From positions 65,094-129,093 of the forward strand of contig CAYNJF010000001.1 of NCBI GenBank assembly GCA_964397555.1: DNA of 64,000 nucleotides, written 5' to 3'. Positions 51,086 to 60,892 of this stretch are shown in pieces. Origin of the DNA: CAYNJF01 sp964397555. Its GTDB lineage: Bacteria > Pseudomonadota > Gammaproteobacteria > Berkiellales > Berkiellaceae. The position numbers and the translations under genes were made by a program. The notes beneath the pieces were generated by a model. The model had not been told where the DNA came from, searched no databases, and saw nothing but the letters and a program-made list of their open reading frames with translations. Numbering within the stretch: the first letter of the stretch is position 1; every line of letters starts with the position of its first letter.

Positions 51086-51637
51086 ATGTTAGAAGAAAGA
51101 TCTGACTCAAATCCCCCCCCTAAAAAATGGAGAGGTCTTGCTTACACCGCTGGTGCGGTAGCCCTTGGTGTTTTCTTATACGCAACACGGGGCTTTGTAT
51201 CCCGTTTTGCTCGTGAAGGATGCTACGTCATTCTTGGCGAGCCCTCTTACTTGGATTACCTTCAAAGTTTTTCTTCAAGCTATTTTAAAGTCAGCACCTG
51301 TGAAGCTGTGGGTAACCTTGGCTACAACTGGTTCTCTTCTTCGTTGGGCCAACAGTTTTTAAAGTACGTAGCTCCAGCCGCTGTGGTTGGTACAGGCTTA
51401 GTAGGATTCAACCAATACAAAAAAAACAGCAAAGCCCAGCAAGCTGTGAATTCGAGCGAAGCCGGGACTCAAATGACCCCGAGAGCCGGGGACGAAAACA
51501 GACAATACAATCCGCAACAAACGGCCGTATTATTTCGAGCCTGTGAGGCTTTCAAGCGCCCCTTTTCAAGCACCCCACCTCAATCAGTTCAAGGCGGGGA
51601 GCGTTGCAAGGAATCATCGAGGAGCTATCCCGTCTAG
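51086..51637 (+). CDS. Membrane protein of unknown function
   Basis: A 183-aa product with a basic N-terminus, a hydrophobic segment at about residues 18-34 (LAYTAGAVALGVFLYAT), a second near 92-108 (FLKYVAPAAVVGTGLVGF) and a polar Gln/Ser/Arg-rich C-terminal tail of about 75 residues. No family recognised. SD AAGGA. It follows the J-domain gene by 64 bp on the same strand and may be its partner; it ends 4 bp into the convergent pmbA. Confidence 0.6.
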   Translation: MLEERSDSNPPPKKWRGLAYTAGAVALGVFLYATRGFVSRFAREGCYVILGEPSYLDYLQSFSSSYFKVSTCEAVGNLGYNWFSSSLGQQFLKYVAPAAVVGTGLVGFNQYKKNSKAQQAVNSSEAGTQMTPRAGDENRQYNPQQTAVLFRACEAFKRPFSSTPPQSVQGGERCKESSRSYPV

Positions 51638-52965
51638 CTCCCAGCAACCATCATTTGCTCTACCCAAATTGAGCCGGTTTGAATGTTTTTTCGAATATCG
51701 ACATCACTGCCAATCGCTCGGATGCCGGCAAACATGTCTTTGAGATTGCCGGCAATGGTACTTTCATGAACCGGATATTGGATTTGACCCTGCTCAACCC
51801 AAAAACCTGCCGCACCACGTGAGTAACTACCATCAACAAGATTGATCCCCTGGCCCATCAGCTCTGTCACCACAAAGCCTTTGTGCAATTGAGCAATCAT
51901 GGAGGCGAGATCACCATCAGTCGGTTGCACCAACAAATTATGAACCCCTCCGGCATTCGCAGTGTTTTTCATCCCAAGCTTTTTAGATGAGTAGTGACTC
52001 AACACATATCCTTGAACAACGCCATCCACCACAAGGGCTCTTGGCTGGGTTTGAACCCCGTCACCATCAAAAGGACATGACCCCATGCCTTTGGGTAAAT
52101 GAGGGTTCTCTTGCATGTTAACGTTTGAGGCAAACACAGGCTTGCCTAAGCTATCCACCAAAAAGCTTGAACCTCGGTACAACGCCGCGCCCGATATGGC
52201 ACTCACAAAGTGCCCCATCAAGGTGGCGGCCACTTTTGCAGAAAAAATCACAGGGACTTTACCAGTTGGGGCCGCACGAGAGCCCAAACGTGCCAAGGTA
52301 TGTTCACCCGCCTTTTGACCCACTTGCTCAACGCTTAATAATTGACTTGGATCTCTGGCGACCGTGTACTCATAATCTCGCTGCATGCCATGCTCGTCTT
52401 TGCCGATCACAACACACGAAAGACCATGACTTGAACTTGCATAGGAGCTTAGCATCCCGCCCGTATGGCCCAAGACCGACAAAGACGTCGACGTTGACAA
52501 ACTTGCTCCATCCGAATTCTCTATGCGCTTATCCACCGACATCGCTTTGGCCTCACACGATAAAACATGTGCTTTCGCTTGTTCGATGTCAATGCCCCAA
52601 GGGTGATGTAAGTCACAACTAACAGGCGTGGTGACCAGCCCCTGTGTGGCAACCCCAGCATAAGGGTCCTCGCTGGATTGGCGAGCATAGTCGATGGCAT
52701 GGGTCACGGTTTGTTCAAGTGCCTCATCGGATAAGTCATTGGTGGATGAAGAGCCCTTTTTGTGGCCCACATACACCGTCACGGACATGCCTTTCTTTTT
52801 ATGAAAACTCAAAGATTCAATTTCACCCATCCTTGAGCTCACTTGCATGCCTTGATGCACACCAAGACTCACTTTCGCGTCACTCGCCCCTTTGGATTGA
52901 GCCATCTTAAGCGCTCTGGCAACCACGTCTTCCATGGCCTCAGCACTGTGTTCGATTTGTTCCAT
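51634..52965 (-). CDS. pmbA: Metalloprotease subunit PmbA/TldE
   Basis: PmbA (TldE) pairs with TldD to form a protease that trims unfolded peptides, such as the microcin B17 leader in Escherichia and CcdA antitoxin. The 443-aa protein has the family blocks SSTNDLSDEAL, SSYASSSHGLSCVV, GSSFLVDSLGKPVF and the C-terminal GSYSRGAAGFWVEQGQ. As usual for the TldE side, the HExxxH motif is absent. It lies 8 bp after tldD; the yjgA/darP gene that often precedes pmbA is not here. Confidence 0.94.
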   Translation of the reverse strand: MEQIEHSAEAMEDVVARALKMAQSKGASDAKVSLGVHQGMQVSSRMGEIESLSFHKKKGMSVTVYVGHKKGSSSTNDLSDEALEQTVTHAIDYARQSSEDPYAGVATQGLVTTPVSCDLHHPWGIDIEQAKAHVLSCEAKAMSVDKRIENSDGASLSTSTSLSVLGHTGGMLSSYASSSHGLSCVVIGKDEHGMQRDYEYTVARDPSQLLSVEQVGQKAGEHTLARLGSRAAPTGKVPVIFSAKVAATLMGHFVSAISGAALYRGSSFLVDSLGKPVFASNVNMQENPHLPKGMGSCPFDGDGVQTQPRALVVDGVVQGYVLSHYSSKKLGMKNTANAGGVHNLLVQPTDGDLASMIAQLHKGFVVTELMGQGINLVDGSYSRGAAGFWVEQGQIQYPVHESTIAGNLKDMFAGIRAIGSDVDIRKNIQTGSIWVEQMMVAGS

Positions 52966-52973
52966 GATTGCTC

Positions 52974-54413
52974 CTATTGTTTCGTGCCACCAACGGTAAG
53001 TTCATCAATTTTCAGGGTGGGCTGCCCGACACCGACCGGGACGCTTTGACCATCTTTACCGCATGTCCCAATGCCCGTATCGAGGGCCATGTCGTTAGCG
53101 ACCATGGAAATCCGGTTCATCACCGCCGGGCCGTTACCAATCAGGGTCGCTCCTTTGACAGGCTTGGTGATTTTCCCGTTTTCAATCAGGTACGCACAAG
53201 TGGCTGAAAAAACAAATTTGCCGGAAGTGATGTCAACCGAGCCGCCACCGAAGTATTCGGCGTACAACCCCTTGTCGACGCTTTGAATGATTTCCTCTTT
53301 ATGGTGAGGTCCGTTGAGCATGAAAGTATTGGTCATTCGAGGCATCGGGCAATGCGCAAACGATTCGCGACGCCCATTCCCCGTGGGGCGAACCCCCATC
53401 AGCCTAGCATTCAGTTTATCTTGCAAGTAGCCTTTGAGGATCCCATTTTCAATGAGTACCGTGCGATTGGAGGGAACGCCCTCATCATCCACACTCAATG
53501 CCCCTCGAGTATTGGCGATGGTGCCATCATCAACCACGGTGCACAAAGGAGAGGCGACCTGCTCGCCCACTCGATCGGAAAACGCCGAAGTCTTTTTGCG
53601 ATTGAAATCACCCTCTAAGCCATGGCCAACGGCCTCGTGAAGCAACACCCCAGGCCATCCTGGCCCTAACACCACAGGCATCAAACCTGCCGGTGCATCT
53701 TCGGCATCGAGCAACAACAAAGCCCTCTCTAGCGCTTGGTCACCCGTTTCTAAATGACGGTTATCCACGGTAAGATCTTGGTAGCCATAACGACCCCCTA
53801 AGCCGCTTGAGCCGGATTCTCTTTGACCTTGACGCTCAACAATGACTTGGACGTTAAAGCGGACTAAAGGGCGAACATCGGCGCAAAAAGTCCCATCTGT
53901 TGCCACCACCAACATGGTATCAAAAGACGCACTTAAGGTGACAATGACCTCTTTCACTAAAGGGCTTTTCGCGCGAAGATAGGCATCCACCTCTCTTAAG
54001 ATAGACAGTTTTTCAGGGTAGGATAAACCTTCAATGGGATTTACAGAATCATACCGAGGTATAGGCGTGTTTTGTGAAAACGCTTGAAACGATTGACTCT
54101 TTCCACTTTGGGCAATTTGCTTGGCGGATTTGGCCGCAACATTTAAGGCTTTGACTTGCAAGTCGTCCGAGTAAGCAAACCCTGTCTTATCTCCGCTCAT
54201 GGCTCTTACGCCAACCCCGGTGGAGATGTTTGAGCCCCCCTCTTTAATAATGCCATCTTCGAGCATCATAGATTCATGATGAAGGCTCTGAAAATACAAA
54301 TCACCGGCATCTATCGATGAGCCCATTAATTGACCCAGCGTGCTCTCTAAAGCCCCAACATCCAGGTTAGTCGGCTCCAGCAACTTGGCTTTCGCCATGT
54401 CCATCACATTCAT
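52974..54413 (-). CDS. tldD: Metalloprotease TldD
   Basis: TldD is the zinc-bearing half of the TldD/TldE protease. The 479-aa protein has the HExxxH zinc motif in VLLHEAVGHGLEGDFN (near residue 260) and the downstream Cys in DTGIGTCGKDGQSVPVGVGQP (core: GTCGKDGQ) that completes the zinc site. ATG 54413 follows GGAG. It sits 9 bp after the nitrilase-like gene in the leftward rng-yhdP-nit-tldD-pmbA run. Confidence 0.96.
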   Translation of the reverse strand: MNVMDMAKAKLLEPTNLDVGALESTLGQLMGSSIDAGDLYFQSLHHESMMLEDGIIKEGGSNISTGVGVRAMSGDKTGFAYSDDLQVKALNVAAKSAKQIAQSGKSQSFQAFSQNTPIPRYDSVNPIEGLSYPEKLSILREVDAYLRAKSPLVKEVIVTLSASFDTMLVVATDGTFCADVRPLVRFNVQVIVERQGQRESGSSGLGGRYGYQDLTVDNRHLETGDQALERALLLLDAEDAPAGLMPVVLGPGWPGVLLHEAVGHGLEGDFNRKKTSAFSDRVGEQVASPLCTVVDDGTIANTRGALSVDDEGVPSNRTVLIENGILKGYLQDKLNARLMGVRPTGNGRRESFAHCPMPRMTNTFMLNGPHHKEEIIQSVDKGLYAEYFGGGSVDITSGKFVFSATCAYLIENGKITKPVKGATLIGNGPAVMNRISMVANDMALDTGIGTCGKDGQSVPVGVGQPTLKIDELTVGGTKQ

Positions 54414-54422
54414 AATCGCTCC

Positions 54423-55220
54423 TTACAGTCGACGATGCGCCAGCGCACCAAAACGGGTTCGTATTTCATCGCTCTTTTCCATATCAAGCTGCGCCAAAAG
54501 CACCTGCGCCTCCTGGGAGGCTTTCGAAAGCGTCGCACCCCACGGATCTACAATGAGCGAGTGTCCCCAAGTGCCCTGCCCATTCGCACGACGCCCACAT
54601 TGATTGGGAGCCACCACGTAGCTTAAATTTTCAATGGCACGGGCTTTGACCAACACCTCCCAATGCACCTGCCCTGTTTGAGGAGTAAAGGCTGAGGGGA
54701 TCAAAATCAATTTAGCCCCTTGAGCGACCAGGTGACGATACAGTTCCGGAAATCGAATGTCATAACAGATGGACAACCCAACGGTCCCCCAAGGACTATC
54801 GAAGACAACGGGAGTATCACCAGGGCACACAAACTCCGACTCTCGATAGCAGGTTTGCTCATCGACTTGGACATCAAACAAATGGATTTTACGATAAGTG
54901 GCTTTGAGTGACCCTTGGTCACAGAAGACCAAGGACGTGGAATAGTGTTGTTTGTCATTGACGGCCTGGGGGAGCGTGCCAGCCACTAACCACACTCGAT
55001 GTCTTTGGGCCAAGTCTGAGAACCTATCGCTCCATGTTTGAAACGCTTGAGCAACCTGGTGTCTTTGATTGGCTTCCATGCCAAGCGTCAAACATTCTTC
55101 CGGCAAGACGACCAATTGAGCCCCCTGCGATCGGGCATGATGAACATGGGCCTCAATCAATGCAAAATTTTTACTCGCGTCCTCACCGCTTGCCATTTGA
55201 ACCGCGGCCACTTTGACCAT
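54423..55220 (-). CDS. Carbon-nitrogen hydrolase (nitrilase superfamily)
   Basis: A 265-aa nitrilase-superfamily amidase close to the Nit1/YbeM group, which deaminates damaged glutathione or omega-amides. The Glu-Lys-Cys triad is visible as VLPEECLTLG (Glu), TYRKIHLFDV (Lys) and VGLSICYDIRFPELYR (Cys). ATG 55220 follows AGGAG. It is 2 bp after yhdP. The tldD-nitrilase-yhdP-rng order is standard in Pseudomonas. Confidence 0.93.
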   Translation of the reverse strand: MVKVAAVQMASGEDASKNFALIEAHVHHARSQGAQLVVLPEECLTLGMEANQRHQVAQAFQTWSDRFSDLAQRHRVWLVAGTLPQAVNDKQHYSTSLVFCDQGSLKATYRKIHLFDVQVDEQTCYRESEFVCPGDTPVVFDSPWGTVGLSICYDIRFPELYRHLVAQGAKLILIPSAFTPQTGQVHWEVLVKARAIENLSYVVAPNQCGRRANGQGTWGHSLIVDPWGATLSKASQEAQVLLAQLDMEKSDEIRTRFGALAHRRL

Positions 55221-55222
55221 CG

Positions 55223-58200
55223 TTATCTCCTAGAGATGTCACGAGACGAGCTCGTTTGGGTAACCTCTTGAATGTTCGGTGCACTGATGTCACCAGAGAC
55301 GACATAATTAAATCGTGTCAATCGTTGTATCTTCTTCCCAACAATCTTATCCATCAACCACACCGCAGCGCCTACAGCCGGATTGCCAGCTGCGATGGCC
55401 GCGGCCAACGGCAATGAGCCCGTGATGTTCGGCATGACTGTCATTGATGCATCCATGTCTTTACTCACTAAATCAAGCTCACCCATAAACTCAATGTCGG
55501 CGGTGGTGGAAACAAGGGTTAGATTGTCGGTGCTGACCTTACCGCGTGAGACGTTGAACTTGCCGTACATGCTATCAAAGGTCAGACCGGATTTTGTCAA
55601 ATCAGAAAAGTCCAACCGTAGACGGCGCCTGATGGTGTCCACGTTTAAAAGCGATAAAATGCGACCAATACCAGGACTCACGCCCTGAATATTACCATCT
55701 TCTAATTCCAGCTCAGCGTGACCACGAATGCTGGAGAGTTCGGGTTTAAATAGGTCGCCCTGATAAGCAATATTGAAATTTAAAAAGCCTTGCCCACCGG
55801 TGATGGAACCTTTGGTTTTCATCATGGACAAGACATCCGAGACATCGGTGGTGACCAAGGTGCCAGCCAAATTGACCACATTGGGATGACTTTGGTTCAT
55901 CCAAAATCCCGTTGCGTCTAAGCTGGATTGAGGCGAATCAAACGATAGCCTGTGAACCATAAAACCACGCTCTCTGGGAACCAGGTGAACCTCAAGATCT
56001 TGCAGCTGTACTTTATCAGACTCAAAGCGACCCACACGAATCTGATAGGGACGTCGGTGCAAATCGATGGGACCATCGGATTCAACGCCCTCGGGGATGA
56101 CCAATTTATCAAGTTGGATGTTCCACTCTTTGCTTTCATCCAAAGGAAGCTGGGCGCGACCTTTGATCAAGTCTGAATCAATCGTGAGCCCCCAAGACTC
56201 TTTATGAGCATGATATTGACTCTGCATGGTCACCTCTTTAGCACTCAGAGCCCCCATGCTTAAATCATCAATGGCTAAGTTTACTAAGGTGTTTTGGGCT
56301 TTGCCTTGGCCAGTTGGCATCGTTTTAAAAAACTGCAGCCACTCATCCATGTTGAGTGCATTGACCCGCCCATCGATCAACCAGTAATCGGTTTCCATGG
56401 GAGGCTTATCATCGCCCAACGACAAGTGCATGGACTTTGGCTGCACCAAGTTATCGTAATCTAAGGTCAACAAACCTGAAAGCGGGCCAGCCTCTAGGCT
56501 TAGCGTAACCTGCTCATTCAGTTGGGCTTTGGCTTCCAAGTGCATCGGCTCCCCACGACTTTTTTCAAGAGGTGCAGGCATGTAAATATTGGTCTGATTC
56601 AACACGGCCTGAACATCCACATCAAAACCATGAGCCTGATTAGGCCAAGTCACGTTGACGTGGGTTGGGGCATGACCAGAAAACAAATCCAACGGAGATA
56701 ACGTTGTGGTGTCCAAGTTGCCTTGAAGAGCCAGTTGAAAACGCGGGTACGCGCCAAGCTCCACCTCAAAATTACCTTGCATAGGGTTGGTGTAAAGCTC
56801 CGTATCAAGCATTTGACTTTTAATGCCATCTTGATTGAAATTGACCACACCTTGGATAGCGTCCAACGAACATTTACGATCACGATGAATGGCGCGAGAA
56901 TTGGCAACTTTAGCCTCTCCTTCGAAAATGACCGTTTGGTTAGGGGCACCAATGGGCACATCGATGGCCAAGTCCAAATCCAATTGGCCCTCTAAAGCCA
57001 GTGATTCATAAAGGGCTGGGTTGAGCACATGGGCATGATTGAGTGCTTCCCATCCTGTTTTCAGATCCGAACCCAGTGTGGTATCAATGAGAAGGTGCGC
57101 CGGCTTAGCATGAATATCAGGCATTTGTGCGTGCACTTGATGCACATCTACTCCATTGAGGCGCCCATGGCCTTTCAAATGCATCTGATGATTGACCAAA
57201 GAAAGTTGGGCTTCAAGGCTCTCAAACTCTGGCCAAAGAGGAGAATAGTCCAACTGGGTTTGCTCAAAGGTTGCAACCAAAGCAAAAGGGTTAGGGTTTT
57301 CTCTGGCAAAGGCCGTATGAAGCTCACCTTCGTACGATAAGTGAATGTCCTTCATCTGACCTTTCTTAAGAGAATGGGACAACCATTCCATTAAAGGGGG
57401 ATGTATTTTTTTATCCGGTAAGATGCTCTTTACATCCGACACGCTCAACGCTCGACTGTTCAGCTCAAATTGCACTAAAGGTTCAGGTTGCACCAAGACC
57501 CAAGCACTTGCATCGACCAAGCCTGAGGCCATCTGAGTGACCCCATCAATTTTGATGGTTTGTTCCTCGAGTTTATACAGAGCATTGATGTCATACTGGC
57601 CCAAAGAGACGCCGTTTTCATAACCGGCTTTTTGATGAACGAACACCTCATCACCTGAAAGATTGATCTTCACTTGCCCTTGATCATAATGCAGCTGGCC
57701 CCCAAGACCATTCACCCACAAATTGCCTTGGGTGAAATTTAAGCCCGTGGCATTTAGCAACACCGAGCTTGGCGTCACCACGTCATCAAAGGTAATGTGC
57801 AAATAAGGAATGAGGCCTTCTGGCATCATGTTAAATGACTCAAAGACGCGCTTGACTCGAGGTAAGTCATGGACAATAAAGTGGACCAAGCTTATGTCAA
57901 AGTTTGAACCTTTGAGATCAAAATGTTGCCAATCGTTTGTGGTCATCTTAAAGTCGGTGATGTTGGTCGCATTGCCTGTGGTCACTTTTAGGCCCTGGCC
58001 CAACCACTGATGCTCACCCGCCTGTTGGCGGTAAACCAAACGCCCTGAAAGTCCATCAACCTGGTAGGTAATGTCTGGTTTAGTAAAATCAATGTCGCGA
58101 CCTTCAAGATCAAGCACCGCTTGATCGACCTGACCTTTTCGTATTTTTGCCCAAAGTTTAAAATCGGATTGACCGCAGACACTTGAGCCTGGCCATTGGA

Positions 58201-58891
58201 TGAACTTAAACAGCTCAACCAACTGATGGTTAAAACCTTGAACATACAAATCACCGTTCATGGTGCGCCAGTCCAGATCATCGAACTCAAAGTTTAAACT
58301 TAAATCACCACTAGAAAAGCTATCCGTGGTCATTTTTGCATCAAGGACACGTTTAGGGCCCGGCTGATACAGAGCGATGTCTCGAAGATAAATATCTGAA
58401 GTCTCACCCTGATGCGTTAAGCGTACCGAGACTTCATCCAGATACAATTGTTCAATCAGTACCGGTAACTCATGGCGAGCATCCAGGGGAATCGTCAGCC
58501 CAGCTAAATTCACCGTTTGCTGGGCAAGCTCAACGTCGAGCTGCCCGTTGTGGATCCGAATGTAATCGAAAGTCCACTTGCGCGCTAGAAGGCTTTTAAA
58601 AAAATTAGGGGTGATGAACGCTTGTTTGGCGGAAATGCCATACGAGTGCTCATCGGTGGTCATAAAATCCTGCAACAGAAATTGGATTTGCCCTTGTTGA
58701 TAGAACACATGAACCGAACCGACTTCAATCTGCTGATAATACGCCGAAATAACCCGCTCAATGACTTTATCAGAAAGCGTGATGGGTAATAAAAAGGGAA
58801 TGGTCAGTTTGAACATCCCTATCCCAATCACGCCATACCCAAGCAATTTCGTGCACGATTTCACCGTGGTCGTCAACGCTTGCTTAATCAC
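55223..58891 (-). CDS. yhdP: AsmA-like phospholipid transport protein YhdP
   Basis: YhdP is a giant bridge-like protein of the AsmA/VPS13-like group that moves phospholipids to the outer membrane. The 1222-aa product has one N-terminal anchor (YGVIGIGMFKLTIPFLLPI), a long repetitive beta groove and the C-terminal DUF3971/AsmA-2 region (LNVDTIRRRLRLDFSDL ... MPNITGSLPLAAAIAAGNPA). Length is usual (about 1270 aa). The GTG start overlaps the rng stop (GTGA). Together with mlaFEDCB and lpt genes, the window is rich in outer-membrane lipid transport. Confidence 0.95.
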   Translation of the reverse strand: MIKQALTTTVKSCTKLLGYGVIGIGMFKLTIPFLLPITLSDKVIERVISAYYQQIEVGSVHVFYQQGQIQFLLQDFMTTDEHSYGISAKQAFITPNFFKSLLARKWTFDYIRIHNGQLDVELAQQTVNLAGLTIPLDARHELPVLIEQLYLDEVSVRLTHQGETSDIYLRDIALYQPGPKRVLDAKMTTDSFSSGDLSLNFEFDDLDWRTMNGDLYVQGFNHQLVELFKFIQWPGSSVCGQSDFKLWAKIRKGQVDQAVLDLEGRDIDFTKPDITYQVDGLSGRLVYRQQAGEHQWLGQGLKVTTGNATNITDFKMTTNDWQHFDLKGSNFDISLVHFIVHDLPRVKRVFESFNMMPEGLIPYLHITFDDVVTPSSVLLNATGLNFTQGNLWVNGLGGQLHYDQGQVKINLSGDEVFVHQKAGYENGVSLGQYDINALYKLEEQTIKIDGVTQMASGLVDASAWVLVQPEPLVQFELNSRALSVSDVKSILPDKKIHPPLMEWLSHSLKKGQMKDIHLSYEGELHTAFARENPNPFALVATFEQTQLDYSPLWPEFESLEAQLSLVNHQMHLKGHGRLNGVDVHQVHAQMPDIHAKPAHLLIDTTLGSDLKTGWEALNHAHVLNPALYESLALEGQLDLDLAIDVPIGAPNQTVIFEGEAKVANSRAIHRDRKCSLDAIQGVVNFNQDGIKSQMLDTELYTNPMQGNFEVELGAYPRFQLALQGNLDTTTLSPLDLFSGHAPTHVNVTWPNQAHGFDVDVQAVLNQTNIYMPAPLEKSRGEPMHLEAKAQLNEQVTLSLEAGPLSGLLTLDYDNLVQPKSMHLSLGDDKPPMETDYWLIDGRVNALNMDEWLQFFKTMPTGQGKAQNTLVNLAIDDLSMGALSAKEVTMQSQYHAHKESWGLTIDSDLIKGRAQLPLDESKEWNIQLDKLVIPEGVESDGPIDLHRRPYQIRVGRFESDKVQLQDLEVHLVPRERGFMVHRLSFDSPQSSLDATGFWMNQSHPNVVNLAGTLVTTDVSDVLSMMKTKGSITGGQGFLNFNIAYQGDLFKPELSSIRGHAELELEDGNIQGVSPGIGRILSLLNVDTIRRRLRLDFSDLTKSGLTFDSMYGKFNVSRGKVSTDNLTLVSTTADIEFMGELDLVSKDMDASMTVMPNITGSLPLAAAIAAGNPAVGAAVWLMDKIVGKKIQRLTRFNYVVSGDISAPNIQEVTQTSSSRDISRR

Positions 58892-60360
58892 ATCAACACC
58901 ACATCAAATTGCTCTTGCGTGTAGAGAGTTTCCACCTGGAACTTAATGGAGCTTTTGACAAAATCGGTTAACTCGGCAACCGAAGAGGACTCCTCGTCCA
59001 ACATGCGATCAACCACTTCTTGGGAAGCCAAAATTAAAAAGCTCTTTGAGTCATAGGCTTTTGAGGCTCGTATGACTTCACGGAAAATTTCATTGCAAAC
59101 TGTTTCACAGGTCTTTAAGGTCCCACGCCCATGGCATACCAAGCAAGGTTCGCACAAGACACGCTCAAGGCTTTCTTGAGTACGCTTGCGTGTCATCTCT
59201 ACCAGCCCCAGCGAGGACACTTCTGAAATCTTATTCTTAGCGTGATCTTTGGCCAAAGCCTTTTCTAAGGTGCGAAGCACCAGACGCTTATGCTCCTCAT
59301 CGATCATGTCAATGAAATCGATGATGATGATCCCGCCAAGATTACGAAGACGAAGTTGTCTTGCGATGGCACTGGCCGCTTCAAGGTTGGTTTTAAAAAT
59401 GGTTTCTTCAAGGTTGCGATGCCCAACAAATGCGCCGGTGTTCACATCAATGGTGGTCATCGCCTCGGTTTGATCAAAGACCAAATGACCGCCTGATTTC
59501 AATGAGACTTTGCGCTGCAATGCTTTTTGGATCTCATCTTCGACGTTGTACAAATCGAAAATGGGCCGATCATTGCGATAGAGCTCAATATGGGCCTCAA
59601 TGTTCGGAATAAACTCATCGGAAAACTCTACGGCTTTTTGATGCGCCGAAGATGAATCAATGCGAATGCGTTCCGTGGTATGGGACACCAAGTCGCGCAA
59701 TGAGCGTAAAAATAAGGGTAAATCTTCGTGAACCACATCGCCAGGCTTCGCCAGCAACAGCTTTTTCTCAATGTTGTCCCAATAGCGACGTAAATATTCT
59801 TGATTGGCTTTAAGCTCAGATAAATCAACCCCTTCACTGGCGGTACGAACGATAAAGCCACCAGGCTTATCCCCCAAGGTGGTCATCACAGCCTCTCGAA
59901 GACGCTCTCGTTCCTCTTCATCTTCGATGCGTTGAGACACCCCAACGTTTGCCAGCTCAGGCATAAACACCAAAAACCGGGACGCCAAGGACAATCGGGT
60001 GGTTAATCGCGCGCCTTTGGAGCCAAGAGGATCTTTGGTCACCTGAACCGCTAACCGTTGTCCTTCAGACAAAAGTTCGCTAATGCAACTCGCTTGACCC
60101 GAAGCCGGTACATCCACCCCGTCCTCGTGCTCAAAGCTTATCATGTCCGATAAATGCAAAAATGCGGCACGCTCAAGACCAATTTCAATGAAGGCAGCTT
60201 GCATACCCGGCAACACACGGACCACTTTGCCTACGTAGATGTTGCCAACTAAGCCACGCTTTGAAACCCGCTCGATGTAAATCTCTTGCACCACACCATT
60301 TTCAACCACGGCGACACGGGTCTCTCTTGGTGTTAAGTTCATCAAAATTTCTTCAGACAC
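58888..60360 (-). CDS. rng: Ribonuclease G
   Basis: RNase G processes the 16S rRNA 5' end and degrades some mRNAs. The 490-aa protein has an S1 domain near residues 37-125 (GLVGNIYVGKVVRVLPGMQAAFIEIG, core YVGKVVRVLPGMQ), the RNase E/G catalytic domain with DVNTGAFVG and GGIIIIDFIDM (metal-binding Asp residues), and the zinc-link CEPCLVCHGRG. GTG start at 60360 fits Escherichia RNase G (MSEEILMNLTPRETRVA). First gene of the leftward rng-pmbA unit. Confidence 0.97.
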   Translation of the reverse strand: MSEEILMNLTPRETRVAVVENGVVQEIYIERVSKRGLVGNIYVGKVVRVLPGMQAAFIEIGLERAAFLHLSDMISFEHEDGVDVPASGQASCISELLSEGQRLAVQVTKDPLGSKGARLTTRLSLASRFLVFMPELANVGVSQRIEDEEERERLREAVMTTLGDKPGGFIVRTASEGVDLSELKANQEYLRRYWDNIEKKLLLAKPGDVVHEDLPLFLRSLRDLVSHTTERIRIDSSSAHQKAVEFSDEFIPNIEAHIELYRNDRPIFDLYNVEDEIQKALQRKVSLKSGGHLVFDQTEAMTTIDVNTGAFVGHRNLEETIFKTNLEAASAIARQLRLRNLGGIIIIDFIDMIDEEHKRLVLRTLEKALAKDHAKNKISEVSSLGLVEMTRKRTQESLERVLCEPCLVCHGRGTLKTCETVCNEIFREVIRASKAYDSKSFLILASQEVVDRMLDEESSSVAELTDFVKSSIKFQVETLYTQEQFDVVLM

Positions 60361-60508
60361 GGACTTCCCTTAATCATGGCAGCTAACAAAATAAAGCGCC
60401 TTGGTCATTGTTCATTTAAACCCCAATATAGTACCACATCGGATCTTTGAGAGCGGCCACAATTGGCGATACCCCACTATTAAATACCCCCTGATTGAAC
60501 CCCTCGCT

Positions 60509-60536
60509 TTGGCAAGCTAGGCCGCTATGGTAAAGT
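60509..60536 (+). promoter_or_regulatory. Probable sigma-70 promoter of gatCAB
   Basis: -35 TTGGCA (60509-60514), a 16-bp spacer and -10 TAAAGT (60531-60536) lie about 50 bp before gatC in the rng-gatC divergent gap (60361-60587). No gene or RNA was recognised in that gap. Confidence 0.5.
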
Positions 60537-60587
60537 GACTAAATTCATTCAATCATTTAGTAATCTATTTAACCAAAAGGCATCCCC

Positions 60588-60884
60588 ATGGCATTTGATG
60601 ACAACACCGTGAAGCGAGTGGCGCACCTTGCGCGACTTGAGATTTCAGAGGATGAATTACCTGGCTTTCATGAGCAGCTGACCAAAGTTTTGACCATGGT
60701 AGAGCAGGTCAATGAAGTCAATACGGATGGGATTAAACCCATGGCCCACCCCTTGGATGCCAATCAACGGTTGCGTGATGATGAAGTGACTCATGTTGAT
60801 CAATCCGAATCCTTTTTGGCCATTGCACCGGTCAGTGAGGATGGGTTGTACCTCGTCCCTGCTGTCATCGAAGACAAATCGTAG
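60588..60884 (+). CDS. gatC: Asp-tRNA(Asn)/Glu-tRNA(Gln) amidotransferase subunit GatC
   Basis: GatC is the small subunit wrapped around GatA and GatB. The 98-aa product has the family N-terminus VKRVAHLARLEISEDEL and the C-terminal LRDDEVTH. It is 8 bp before gatA. Confidence 0.96.
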   Translation: MAFDDNTVKRVAHLARLEISEDELPGFHEQLTKVLTMVEQVNEVNTDGIKPMAHPLDANQRLRDDEVTHVDQSESFLAIAPVSEDGLYLVPAVIEDKS

Positions 60885-60892
60885 GGGCTGAT

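Noticed and set aside
51634..54413. TldD/PmbA as a dedicated maturation protease for the double-glycine peptides
   Set aside because: Escherichia TldD/E matures microcin B17, but these genes are in their usual conserved operon and double-glycine leaders are normally cut by the exporter, so no link is claimed.
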